The translations under genes were made by a program, and so were the position numbers. A DNA stretch of 64,000 bases from contig JAUNLQ010000001.1 of NCBI GenBank assembly GCA_030532225.1, positions 62,001 to 126,000 on the forward strand. Reading direction: 5' to 3'. Source of the stretch: Bacillota bacterium. GTDB lineage: Bacteria > Bacillota > Clostridia > Tissierellales > Peptoniphilaceae. Below are positions 26,488-34,890 of the stretch, piece by piece. Below the pieces are notes generated by a model. It did no database searches and was not told the DNA's origin. It was given only the letters and a program-made list of their open reading frames with translations. Positions within the stretch are counted from its first letter, which is position 1, and each line of letters starts with the position of its first letter.

Positions 26488-27507
26488 TTAGCCTTCAAAG
26501 CCATTTGGATTGGCTTTTTGCCATCTCCAAGAGTCCTGGCTCATTTCATCAATGCCAAGTTCTGCTTGCCAGCCTAAAACTTCCTTGGCCTTGTCTGCCT
26601 TGGCATAGGTTGTGGCTATGTCTCCAGGTCTTCTTTCTACAATTTTGTAAGGAATTTCCCTGCCAACTGCCTTTTCAAAGGATTTTAATACTTCTAATAC
26701 TGAGTAGCCTCTGCCAGTTCCTAGGTTAATTATATCTAGGCCTGGATTTTTTTCTATATAGGCTATGGCCTTTACATGGCCCTTGGCTAGGTCTACTACA
26801 TGGATATAGTCCCTAACTCCAGTTCCGTCTACTGTGTCATAGTCGTCACCATAAACCTTTAAATAGTCTAACTTACCTACTGCAACTTGGGTAATATATG
26901 GCACTAGGTTGTTTGGTATGCCCTTAGGATCTTCTCCTATTAGGCCTGACTTGTGGGCTCCTATTGGATTAAAGTATCTTAATAAAATTATATTCCAGTC
27001 AGGGTCTGAATATTGTAGGTCTACCATAATTTGTTCCATCATTGACTTGGACCAGCCATAAGGGTTGGTACATTGGCCCTTTGGAAATTCTTCTGAAATT
27101 GGCATCTGATCCGGGCTACCATAAACTGTTGCTGATGATGAGAAGATTAGGTTTTTAACATTTTCTTCTCTCATTGCTTCTAGAAGTTGTAAGGTGCCTG
27201 TAAGGTTGTTAGAATAGTATTCTAGAGGTTTCTTTACAGATTCTCCAACTGCCTTTAAGGCTGCACAGTGGATAACCACTTGAATTTTTTCATCAGCAAG
27301 GATTTTCTTTATTAGGTCCTTGTCTAAAAGGTCTCCTTCATAAAACTTTAGTTTCTTGCCTGTAATTTCTTCTACCCTGTCTAGGGCGATTTTTGAAGAG
27401 TTATATAGGTTGTCTAAGACTACAACTTCATAGTCTTCGTCTAAGAGTTCAACTGCTATATGGCTACCAATATAGCCTGCTCCACCTGTGATTAAAACTT
27501 TTTTCAT
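26488..27507 (-). CDS. galE: UDP-glucose/UDP-GlcNAc 4-epimerase
   Basis: The 339-residue protein is a full-length extended SDR. The NAD motif GGAGYIGSH is at residues 7-15, the catalytic Tyr/Lys in NPYGWSKSMME, and the Ser in SSSATVYG. GDDYDTVDGTGVRDYIHV is the GalE signature region. It is the last gene of the lacto-N-biose/galacto-N-biose operon, where it interconverts UDP-galactose and UDP-glucose (and perhaps UDP-GalNAc and UDP-GlcNAc), so that both sugars of the disaccharide enter central metabolism. It starts 2 bp after the kinase gene, which indicates coupled translation. Confidence 0.95.
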   Translation of the reverse strand: MKKVLITGGAGYIGSHIAVELLDEDYEVVVLDNLYNSSKIALDRVEEITGKKLKFYEGDLLDKDLIKKILADEKIQVVIHCAALKAVGESVKKPLEYYSNNLTGTLQLLEAMREENVKNLIFSSSATVYGSPDQMPISEEFPKGQCTNPYGWSKSMMEQIMVDLQYSDPDWNIILLRYFNPIGAHKSGLIGEDPKGIPNNLVPYITQVAVGKLDYLKVYGDDYDTVDGTGVRDYIHVVDLAKGHVKAIAYIEKNPGLDIINLGTGRGYSVLEVLKSFEKAVGREIPYKIVERRPGDIATTYAKADKAKEVLGWQAELGIDEMSQDSWRWQKANPNGFEG

Positions 27508-27509
27508 AA

Positions 27510-28628
27510 CTATTTCTCCTTGTATCTATTTACAATTTCTAACATTTGCTGCCATTTATTTTCCATGTCTGCCACTAGTTTCAATTGGTTTCTTCCCCTG
27601 TCTAGGTTGTGGTCTGCATAGGCAATTTTAAAATATGAATCTCCCTCAAGATAATCAGTCAAAAACCTTATGCCATTTTCCAGGGTCATCATCTTGGCTC
27701 CAGTTCTTAAATGATAAATTTCCAAGTCTTCTAAACTCTTTCCAGTCCCTTGCAAAAATCCCCTAGTGAAATGTTCGTAAAGATCTAAATCTAAGGCAAC
27801 CTTGTCCAGGTCCACTTCATCTTCTAGGGCCTTGCTGGCTCCAGAACGAATAGCATCTCCAAAGTCATTCATAGCCAGTCCTGGCATAATTGTATCTAAG
27901 TCTACTATACACAGGGCTTTTCTAGTAGTCTTGTCCAATAGAATGTTGTTAAGCTTAGTGTCATTGTGGGTTACCCTTAGAGGCACTGCCTTTTTTCTTT
28001 CTAGGTCCATAAAAGTTTTACAAAAATCTGCCCTTTTTAAAATAAAGTCTGCCTCATCTAAGATCTGGTCCCTTCTCTTTAAAGGATCTTCCTTCATGGC
28101 CCTAAGAAAATTCTCCAGCCTTTTTTCTGTATTGTGAAAATCTGCTATAGACTGGTGCAGGTTTTTTACTGGATAGTCTGCCAACTGTCTTTGAAAGTTT
28201 CCAAAGGCCAAGCCAGTTTGGAAAAGATCTTCTGGACTTTGGGCCTGGTCTAAGGAAAGGCTGTCTTCTATAAAATTATAAGACCTCCAAAAATCTCCCT
28301 TAGAATCTATATAGTAGGCTGTTTGGTCCTTAGTAGGCAAGACTTGTAGGACCTGTCTGTGAGGGTCTCCTTGAATTTCTTCTATTTTCTTCCTTAGATG
28401 TTTGGTTACTCCTACAATGTTTTCCATTAAGGCTTCAGGTTGTTGAAAGACTCCCTTGTTAACCCTTTGGAAAATATATCTTTGAACCTGGTCGTCCTTA
28501 GAAAAACTTAGGACATAGGTGTCGTTAATATGGCCCTGCTTGTTTATTTCTATTTCTATTAGCTGGCCTGGAAAGGAAAATTGGTCTATGGCTTCTTGGA
28601 GCTTTTCCCTTAACTTAAGCTTGTCCAT
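27510..28628 (-). CDS. nahK: N-acetylhexosamine 1-kinase (phosphotransferase family)
   Basis: The 372-residue protein has an aminoglycoside-phosphotransferase-like kinase fold. INKQGHINDTYVL sits near the ATP lobe, the catalytic loop is RVTHNDTKLNNILLD near residue 205, and the metal-binding segment is IVDLDTIMPG. This matches NahK of the bifidobacterial lacto-N-biose pathway, which makes GlcNAc-1-phosphate or GalNAc-1-phosphate with ATP. It overlaps the uridylyltransferase gene by 14 bp and is followed directly by galE. Context makes the assignment strong. Confidence 0.92.
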   Translation of the reverse strand: MDKLKLREKLQEAIDQFSFPGQLIEIEINKQGHINDTYVLSFSKDDQVQRYIFQRVNKGVFQQPEALMENIVGVTKHLRKKIEEIQGDPHRQVLQVLPTKDQTAYYIDSKGDFWRSYNFIEDSLSLDQAQSPEDLFQTGLAFGNFQRQLADYPVKNLHQSIADFHNTEKRLENFLRAMKEDPLKRRDQILDEADFILKRADFCKTFMDLERKKAVPLRVTHNDTKLNNILLDKTTRKALCIVDLDTIMPGLAMNDFGDAIRSGASKALEDEVDLDKVALDLDLYEHFTRGFLQGTGKSLEDLEIYHLRTGAKMMTLENGIRFLTDYLEGDSYFKIAYADHNLDRGRNQLKLVADMENKWQQMLEIVNRYKEK

Positions 28629-29553
28629 CTTTCTGGTCCCAAAGTTTTTCAGGATAAAGGCCCTGGTTTTTTAAATTCTTTATAGCCCTAATTACTAAAG
28701 GCTTATCTTCTTTGTAAGTTATGCCATACCATTGGGAAGGGGTTTGTAGGATTTCCACCTTGGCTTTGTTTTCTTTTAATAAGTCTGTCAGTACCATAGT
28801 TGGATAAAATTCCCATTTTTCAGGATTTTCTTTTATACCCTGGGCCAAATATTTTGGAAAGCCTTGGGCCAGTTCTTCCATAAAGGATTTTTGGAAGCCC
28901 CAAAGATTCATTGACACTACTGTATCTGGACTAAGTTCCTTCCAGGTCTGTCCTTGGTCCAGGCTGTAGAGTATCTTGTCGTCTTTTTTTATAACTTTTT
29001 TTAGTTCTACAATTTCCACAAGCTTGTGGTTGTCATCTAGCTTACATATACCCCTAGAAACATCTCCATTTTCAGATACTGTTTTCCTTAGTTCATAGCC
29101 TACCATGGCATAGTCATAGGAGTTTTCTTCCTCCTGGTCCATTAAATAGTCGTAGATTTTTATAAAGGATTCTTGGCCATAAAAGTCATCTGCATTTATA
29201 ACAACAAAGGGTCCATCTACCAGGTCCTTGGCTGATAAAATTGCATGGCCTGTTCCCCATGGCTTCACCCTATTTTCTGGCACTGTAAAGCCTTGAGGCA
29301 GGTTGTTTATGTCTTGAAAAACATAGGCCACTTCAATATGGTCTTCTATTCTACTGCCTATATTTTTTATGAAGCTGTCTTTCATTTCTTCTTTAATAAT
29401 AAAAATAACTTTTTCAAAGCCTGCCCTTTTAGCGTCATAAATAGAATAGTCCATTATAATATGACCTTGGTCGTCTACTGGCTCAACTTGCTTTAGGCCT
29501 CCATAGCGTGAGCCCATGCCAGCTGCCATTACTATTAAAACTGGTTTTTTCAT
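28615..29553 (-). CDS. UTP-sugar-1-phosphate nucleotidyltransferase
   Basis: The 312-residue protein begins with the nucleotidyltransferase signature AAGMGSRYGGLKQ, and has a metal-binding Asp pair in NADDFYG near residue 110 and the sugar-binding region WGTGHAIL. In the bifidobacterial operon this step is done by GalT. Here a UTP-dependent uridylyltransferase occupies the same place and probably makes UDP-Gal, UDP-GlcNAc or UDP-GalNAc from the 1-phosphates released by GnpA and NahK. Which sugar is preferred cannot be told. It overlaps both neighbours (4 bp and 14 bp). Confidence 0.88.
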   Translation of the reverse strand: MKKPVLIVMAAGMGSRYGGLKQVEPVDDQGHIIMDYSIYDAKRAGFEKVIFIIKEEMKDSFIKNIGSRIEDHIEVAYVFQDINNLPQGFTVPENRVKPWGTGHAILSAKDLVDGPFVVINADDFYGQESFIKIYDYLMDQEEENSYDYAMVGYELRKTVSENGDVSRGICKLDDNHKLVEIVELKKVIKKDDKILYSLDQGQTWKELSPDTVVSMNLWGFQKSFMEELAQGFPKYLAQGIKENPEKWEFYPTMVLTDLLKENKAKVEILQTPSQWYGITYKEDKPLVIRAIKNLKNQGLYPEKLWDQKDGQA

Positions 29554-30677
29554 TGTTTCTCTCTTTCTTCTCTTTCCCTGTACAATATGTTTTCTTCTGT
29601 ATCTATATCGAAAAAGTGAATCTTGCTTTTATCCAAGTACACCTTTACTTGCTGACCCTTAGCAATGTCACTTGTAGACCTAAATCTTGCAATCAAGTCT
29701 AAGTCTTTAAGCTTTAAATACAAGTACTTTTCTGCTCCTAACATTTCCATAAAATCAACTTGGGCTTGAACTTCCACTGTAGCCTGGTCCATTTGGTCGT
29801 AAATATGCTCAGGTCTTAAACCTATAAGCAAGTCCTTGTTAAGATAAGCCTTAGCTTCTAAGTCCCTGCCATCTGCTGCCATTATTTGGACCTTCATACT
29901 TGAATTTTCTATAAAATATTCACCATTTTCTTTTAATAGCCTGCCTCTAATAAAGTTCATTTGAGGAGAGCCAATAAAACCTGCTACAAAAAGATTTTTT
30001 GGATTAAGATAGACTGCACTTGGACTGTCTACCTGTTGAATTAAGCCTTCGTTCATAATAACTATCCTATCGCCCATGGTCATAGCCTCTGTTTGGTCAT
30101 GGGTTACATAGATAAAGGTAGTCTGTAATTTTTCGTGAAGCCTGGATATTTCAGCCCTAGTTTGGACTCTAAGCTTGGCATCTAAGTTAGAAAGAGGCTC
30201 GTCCATTAAGAACACCTTAGGGTTTCTAACTATAGCCCTGCCTAGGGCCACCCTTTGGCGTTGGCCACCTGATAATGCCTTAGGCTTTCTGTCTAAAAGG
30301 TCTTCAAGGCCTAAAATCTTCGCCGCCTGTAAAACCTTGCTGTCAATTTCTTCCTTGGCTGTCTTTTTTAGCTTTAAGGAATAGGACATGTTTTCTCTAA
30401 CTGTCATTTGGGGATAAAGGGCATAGTTTTGAAAGACCATGGCTATGTCCCTGTCCTTGGGAGCCAGGTCGTTTACAAGCTGGTCTCCTATATAGAGCTT
30501 GCCTGAACTAATTTCCTCTAGGCCTGCAACCATCCTTAAGGTTGTAGACTTGCCACAACCTGATGGACCAACAAAGACTATAAATTCCTTGTCGGCTATT
30601 TCTAAGTTAAAGTCCTTAACTGCAGTAAAGCCACCTTCATAAGTTTTGTATATATTTTCAAATTTTAAATTCGCCAT
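29550..30677 (-). CDS. msmK: Carbohydrate ABC transporter ATP-binding protein (MsmK/UgpC type)
   Basis: The 375-residue protein is an ATPase with Walker A GPSGCGKST near residue 39, signature LSGGQRQRVALGRA, Walker B VFLMDEPLSNLDAK and switch His in THDQTEAM. A C-terminal TOBE/MOP-type regulatory region (about 240-375) includes the GLRPEHIYD motif. It energises the lacto-N-biose/galacto-N-biose importer encoded upstream. MsmK-type ATPases can also serve several sugar importers, so it may be shared. Confidence 0.93.
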   Translation of the reverse strand: MANLKFENIYKTYEGGFTAVKDFNLEIADKEFIVFVGPSGCGKSTTLRMVAGLEEISSGKLYIGDQLVNDLAPKDRDIAMVFQNYALYPQMTVRENMSYSLKLKKTAKEEIDSKVLQAAKILGLEDLLDRKPKALSGGQRQRVALGRAIVRNPKVFLMDEPLSNLDAKLRVQTRAEISRLHEKLQTTFIYVTHDQTEAMTMGDRIVIMNEGLIQQVDSPSAVYLNPKNLFVAGFIGSPQMNFIRGRLLKENGEYFIENSSMKVQIMAADGRDLEAKAYLNKDLLIGLRPEHIYDQMDQATVEVQAQVDFMEMLGAEKYLYLKLKDLDLIARFRSTSDIAKGQQVKVYLDKSKIHFFDIDTEENILYREREEREKQ

Positions 30678-30684
30678 ATTTCAC

Positions 30685-30867
30685 CTAAGCCTTATGCCTT
30701 CTATTATAGATATAGAGTATTAAAATTAAAAGTCCTAGAGATAAAATTTGGATAAAAAGTCCCTTGTAGCCTACTATTTTATGGCCTTGGACCTGCAAAT
30801 AAATTCCCAGAACAAAAAGGACTAAAAGAAAGAGATTTTTCACTTTTTTCTTCTTGTAATAATCCAT
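30685..30867 (-). CDS. Small membrane protein within the lacto-N-biose operon, unknown function
   Basis: The ATG at 30865-30867 follows AGGAG closely and gives 60 residues. A longer in-frame reading would overlap the end of gnpA and has no ribosome site. The protein has a very basic N-terminus (YYKKKKVKN), then two membrane segments (about 13-30 and 38-56), and a basic tail RRHKA. It sits 1 bp after gnpA and before msmK, so it must be co-expressed. A role as an accessory of the importer or a membrane tether for a pathway enzyme is only a guess. Confidence 0.8.
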   Translation of the reverse strand: MDYYKKKKVKNLFLLVLFVLGIYLQVQGHKIVGYKGLFIQILSLGLLILILYIYNRRHKA

Positions 30868-30868
30868 T

Positions 30869-33043
30869 TTACTCCTCCTTAATCCAAAGTAGTTGGCCTG
30901 GTTCAAGGACCAAGTCCCTAGGATTTTTCTTGCCGTCATAAACTGTTGACCTTACTTGGTCCAAAGAATTATTTATTACAGCAAATTTTTTCAAGTCTGG
31001 ATAGGCTGCAACTTCTAATCTTAAATCATCTGCATAATATTTTTTAAAGTCCTCTTCCTTGTGACAAACATAGGCTATGGCCCTTCTTAAAATTCTAGTG
31101 TTTTGTAAAGAGTAAGGCATACCTGCCATATAAAAGGACCTGCCTTTGCCATAGTTGTTGGCTGCCATATGAACTTCGTCCTTGGAATATTCTAAAATTT
31201 CTGTGTCTTCACTTATGGCGTACACATCTTTTTTAGACTGGCCAAAGTCTAAAGGCTCAACTAGGTCTTCTAAGATAAAATGACTTTCAACTGCCTTGGT
31301 AAAGTATTTGTTGTTAGACTGAGAGAAGCCCTTTTCCACATCTAAGCCTAAAACATCTGATAATTGGAAAAATCTTCCATTTTTTTGGTAGGCTGAAGGA
31401 TCTCCAAGACCAATAAAGCCCCCACCTTGGTAGACAAAGCTCCTTATCTTTTCTAAAAGTTCAGGGTCTAAGAAGGCCTGGCCGCCTGAAAAGGCAGTAT
31501 AGGCATCTCCTGCATTTATAACTAGGTCATAGTCCTTAAGTCTGCCAGCCTTTACATCATCAAAATTTATAAAGTCCACATCTACATCCATACCAGCCAA
31601 GGCTTCTAACATGCCCATATAGGAATAAGAAAGTTTATACTTCTTGCCATGGGCTACTGTATAAGGGGCCCAGGTCCTAAGTTTCCCCCAGGAATTTAAG
31701 ATGGCAACTTTTGCAAACTTGTAGGCTGTGCCCTTACTTACTGTGTCATAAATATCCCTAAACTCATCTGCCAGCCCTTGGATATAGTCTATAAAATCTG
31801 GAAACTTGTAGGCCAAAGACATATAGCCTCCATAGCCAATCCTATCTAATGGCGACCTAACCAAGGCCCTCCTAGCCTTGATCCAGTTGTCCTTGGCTTC
31901 TATAGTTGGGTCGTTACCTTCATAAAAGGTGTCTGGGAAAAAGTAAGGCAAGAATCTTCCTTCAGTCATTGGAGTATCAATGTCGGAAATTAGTCTTAAG
32001 GTTACTCCATCTCCAACTGAACCTACAACTCCGTCAAGGCCAATGTCCTTAAAGTACTTGCCATGAGGTTCCACTCCAATCCAATGGTCCCCTAAGAACA
32101 TTATGGCTTTTTTGCCGTGGCTGTGGGCCATGTCTACTAGCCTTTTTGCCCTTTGAGCCACAAACTTAGAAGTAAAGTCTATATAGTCTAAAAATGCCTT
32201 AGATGGAACCCTAAAGGTGGAATTGTAGTAGCCTTCATCTACAATGTCTTCTGGTCTTAGCCTGTAGCCATATTCTTTTTCGAAGGCCTTCATAGCCTCT
32301 GGAGAAATAGAATTTGTATAACCAAACCAGTCTACGTGCTTTTCTAGGCCTAGCCTATTAAAGATTAGAGAAAATTGGTAGAAGAAAGTAGTAAACCTTA
32401 CAACATCAGTTTTAGGATTTTCTTCTAACCACTTTTCAAAAATCTTTTCCACATATTCATTGGACCTTGGATACCTAATGTCAAAGGGAATATCCTTAGG
32501 CACATCTGTCCAAGAGTTGGTAATGTAGTTGTACATATGAACTGGGTCCCAAATCCCATAGGCCAAAAAGGTCACACTATATTGGTGAAAGGGAAGGGCC
32601 TTAATGGTAACAATATTAGTCTCTTGGTTGACCTGCCAGTCCTTTGGGTCTACAACTTGGCCTGTAGTCCTGTCTATAACCTCCCACCAAACTTTTGGGT
32701 CATAGTCATAGTCTGGCTTAATTTGTTCCTTGTAGTAGTCCCTTGTAAAGTCTATTTCCACTTGGTCACAAGTAGCCGTTACAAAATCAGACAGCAAGTA
32801 GTACCTAGACCATTCAAAGGGTACAGAGGCAGCAAAGGAATTGTCTCCCCTAGCTGTAAAGTAAGTGGTATAAATATCCACCCCTTCCAGGTCCTTGATA
32901 TCATCTGGCAGTTTAGTTCCGTCAGAATCTCTAATAGCATCTGCTCCCAGTCTTTCTATCATTTCAATTGTTTGGTCATAAAAGTTTTCTTCACTTGGAA
33001 GAGTTAGTCTTCCCTTGGTTTTTGATTTTTTATAAGCTTTCAT
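30869..33043 (-). CDS. gnpA: 1,3-beta-galactosyl-N-acetylhexosamine phosphorylase (GH112)
   Basis: The 724-residue protein has full GH112 length and its three-part layout: a TIM-barrel catalytic domain to about residue 440, then a trimerisation/glutaminase-like domain, then a C-terminal beta domain. The region near residue 160-235 (DVPKDIPFDIRYPRS, then WFGYTNSISPEAM) and the catalytic Asp region GVVGSVGDG match the family. The enzyme phosphorolyses galacto-N-biose (mucin core 1) and lacto-N-biose (milk oligosaccharide) to Gal-1-phosphate plus GalNAc or GlcNAc. The stop of the permease and the start share TAATG, so expression is coupled to uptake. There is no signal peptide: it acts in the cytoplasm. 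Confidence 0.95.
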   Translation of the reverse strand: MKAYKKSKTKGRLTLPSEENFYDQTIEMIERLGADAIRDSDGTKLPDDIKDLEGVDIYTTYFTARGDNSFAASVPFEWSRYYLLSDFVTATCDQVEIDFTRDYYKEQIKPDYDYDPKVWWEVIDRTTGQVVDPKDWQVNQETNIVTIKALPFHQYSVTFLAYGIWDPVHMYNYITNSWTDVPKDIPFDIRYPRSNEYVEKIFEKWLEENPKTDVVRFTTFFYQFSLIFNRLGLEKHVDWFGYTNSISPEAMKAFEKEYGYRLRPEDIVDEGYYNSTFRVPSKAFLDYIDFTSKFVAQRAKRLVDMAHSHGKKAIMFLGDHWIGVEPHGKYFKDIGLDGVVGSVGDGVTLRLISDIDTPMTEGRFLPYFFPDTFYEGNDPTIEAKDNWIKARRALVRSPLDRIGYGGYMSLAYKFPDFIDYIQGLADEFRDIYDTVSKGTAYKFAKVAILNSWGKLRTWAPYTVAHGKKYKLSYSYMGMLEALAGMDVDVDFINFDDVKAGRLKDYDLVINAGDAYTAFSGGQAFLDPELLEKIRSFVYQGGGFIGLGDPSAYQKNGRFFQLSDVLGLDVEKGFSQSNNKYFTKAVESHFILEDLVEPLDFGQSKKDVYAISEDTEILEYSKDEVHMAANNYGKGRSFYMAGMPYSLQNTRILRRAIAYVCHKEEDFKKYYADDLRLEVAAYPDLKKFAVINNSLDQVRSTVYDGKKNPRDLVLEPGQLLWIKEE

Positions 33044-33927
33044 TAGCCCTTGTCTCCTCCTACCATCATTCCTTCAGTTAATTGTTTTTGTACCAGTATA
33101 TAGAGTATCAAAGTTGGCAGCATAACAAGTACCAAACCTGCATAAAGTCTGCCATAGTTGGCTGCTCCCCTGGCTGCTTGTTGAAGATTTATAAGTCCAA
33201 CTGGCAGGGTCCTCATCTTCTCGTTAGTCATCAGGGTCAGTGCCAGTATATATTCGTTCCAAAAAGATAAAAAGTTAAAAAGAATTACTGTAATAACAGC
33301 TGGCTTGGCCATGGGAATTATTATGTCCACCATGGTCCTAAAATAACCTGCCCCATCTATATAGGCAGCCTCCTCATAAGACTTAGAAATTGAAGAGAAA
33401 AAATTACTAAGCAAATATACAGTAAAGGGTATGGCTGTTGCTGCATAAATTAGGGCCAAAACAAAACGGTTGTTAAGAAGGCTAAAGGACTGAAAAATTT
33501 CAGCCAAAAATGAATTATTAAAAGCCTTGGTCCAATCTTTAACCATAATAAAAATTGGAATAACTATATAAGATAGGTTTATAAAAAGGCCAGCCTTCAT
33601 TAAGGTCTTTAAAAAGCTCTTGCCCTTAAAGTCCATTCTAGCCAGAACATAGGCAGCAGGAAGTGCCACCAGCAACAAAATACCTAGGGCACTGGCAGTA
33701 ACAATTACTGAATTAAGTAAATAGGCTCCCATCTTGGCCCCAGTCCAGGCATCTATAAAGTTTTGGTAATAAAAGCCTTGAGGCAGGTCCCAAGGTCCCT
33801 TGTAAAATTCAGGATTGGATTTTATTGAAGCCATAAAGACCCAGGCCACTGGAATTAAAATAGACAGGCCAAAGACTAGGAAACAAAAATACACGAAAAA
33901 TTTATAAAGTTTATTAGAATCTTTCAT
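33043..33927 (-). CDS. Carbohydrate ABC transporter permease (MalG/CUT1 type)
   Basis: The 294-residue membrane protein has six membrane segments and the EAA loop EEAAYIDGAGYFRTMVDIIIPMAKPA near residue 190-215 that docks to the ATPase. It is the second permease of the CUT1 importer whose partner lies 10 bp upstream. The substrate is inferred as lacto-N-biose/galacto-N-biose, because gnpA starts at its stop codon. The ATG follows a GGAGG-like site. Confidence 0.92.
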   Translation of the reverse strand: MKDSNKLYKFFVYFCFLVFGLSILIPVAWVFMASIKSNPEFYKGPWDLPQGFYYQNFIDAWTGAKMGAYLLNSVIVTASALGILLLVALPAAYVLARMDFKGKSFLKTLMKAGLFINLSYIVIPIFIMVKDWTKAFNNSFLAEIFQSFSLLNNRFVLALIYAATAIPFTVYLLSNFFSSISKSYEEAAYIDGAGYFRTMVDIIIPMAKPAVITVILFNFLSFWNEYILALTLMTNEKMRTLPVGLINLQQAARGAANYGRLYAGLVLVMLPTLILYILVQKQLTEGMMVGGDKG

Positions 33928-33937
33928 AGTCTTCCTC

Positions 33938-34834
33938 CTAATACTGGATAAGGTCTCTCTTAGTAAGCTGATGAACTATGGCTGTCAAAATAAAGGAAAA
34001 TAAGAAAACTACAACACCTATAGCCAAACCATAGCCATAGGCAGAATTAGTATAGGCCTGTTCATATTGGTAATTGAGCAAGGTTAAAGAGGCTCCATTA
34101 GGTCCTCCACCAGTTAAGGCCTTAATAATTTGAAAGGCTATATTAATGTTAGAAATAACATAAAAAGTTAGAGTAGTCCTAACAGTTTCCCAAGACAAGG
34201 GCAGGGTTATATCGAAAAACTGCCTTAGCCTTGAAGCTCCGTCTAGGTTAGCTGCCTCATAAAGTTGTTTGGGAATTTGGCTCATAGTGGACATATACAT
34301 AACCATATAGTAGCCTATAGCCTGCCAAACCATAGCTGCTCCAATTGAATAAACTACTAATTGTCTATCTCCTAAAAATGGAATATTAGTGTGGCTGTCC
34401 TTAACCAATCTGAAAAAGCCATTTATAAGACCTCCATCCATGCCATAAACTGCAGCAAAAATAGATGCTACAACTGCTATAGATAAAATATTTGGTATAT
34501 AGAAAACTATTCTAAAAAAGTTTTTTCCCTTTAAGTTTTCCCTAGTAAGTATAGCTGCAAAAAATATGGCCATGACCATGGTAATAATAGTCACTATAAC
34601 TATTAAAAAAACAGTATTTTGAAAGGCTCTAACAAATTGAGGATCTGCAAAAAGTAACTTAAAGTTATTTAAGCCTACATAGGTTCTTTTTCCTGACAGA
34701 CCTCCTGTCTTATATAAAGACTCCCTAAACACATTAATAGTAGGAACCAACATAAAAACTATATATAATAAAAAGGCCGGCAATAAACTAAAAAATATAA
34801 AGGATCCCTGGCCCTTGGTCTTTTTCATTTTCAT
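33938..34834 (-). CDS. Carbohydrate ABC transporter permease (MalF/CUT1 type)
   Basis: The 298-residue protein has six membrane segments and the EAA loop YEAANLDGASRLRQFFDITLPLSW near residue 190. It pairs with the downstream permease to form the translocation pore. Two in-frame ATG codons lie 6 bp apart (34834 and 34828). The second has the better distance to GAGAGG, so it may be the true start. A hairpin with T run (34853-34882) separates it from the binding-protein gene. Confidence 0.92.
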   Translation of the reverse strand: MKMKKTKGQGSFIFFSLLPAFLLYIVFMLVPTINVFRESLYKTGGLSGKRTYVGLNNFKLLFADPQFVRAFQNTVFLIVIVTIITMVMAIFFAAILTRENLKGKNFFRIVFYIPNILSIAVVASIFAAVYGMDGGLINGFFRLVKDSHTNIPFLGDRQLVVYSIGAAMVWQAIGYYMVMYMSTMSQIPKQLYEAANLDGASRLRQFFDITLPLSWETVRTTLTFYVISNINIAFQIIKALTGGGPNGASLTLLNYQYEQAYTNSAYGYGLAIGVVVFLFSFILTAIVHQLTKRDLIQY

Positions 34835-34852
34835 CTTCCTCTCTTATACTTT

Positions 34853-34882
34853 AAAAAAAGGCGACCCTATAGCCGCCTTTTT
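34853..34882 (-). terminator. Intra-operon terminator/attenuator after the binding-protein gene
   Basis: Minus strand AAAAAGGCG ... CGCC followed by seven T, between the solute-binding-protein gene and the permeases. It would keep the binding protein at higher levels than the permeases. Confidence 0.7.
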
Positions 34883-34890
34883 AGTCTTTC

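Noticed and set aside
28615..29553. GalU (UTP-glucose-1-phosphate uridylyltransferase) proper
   Set aside because: The N-terminal signature and length match the nucleotidyltransferase that travels with NahK rather than housekeeping GalU; the exact sugar is left open.
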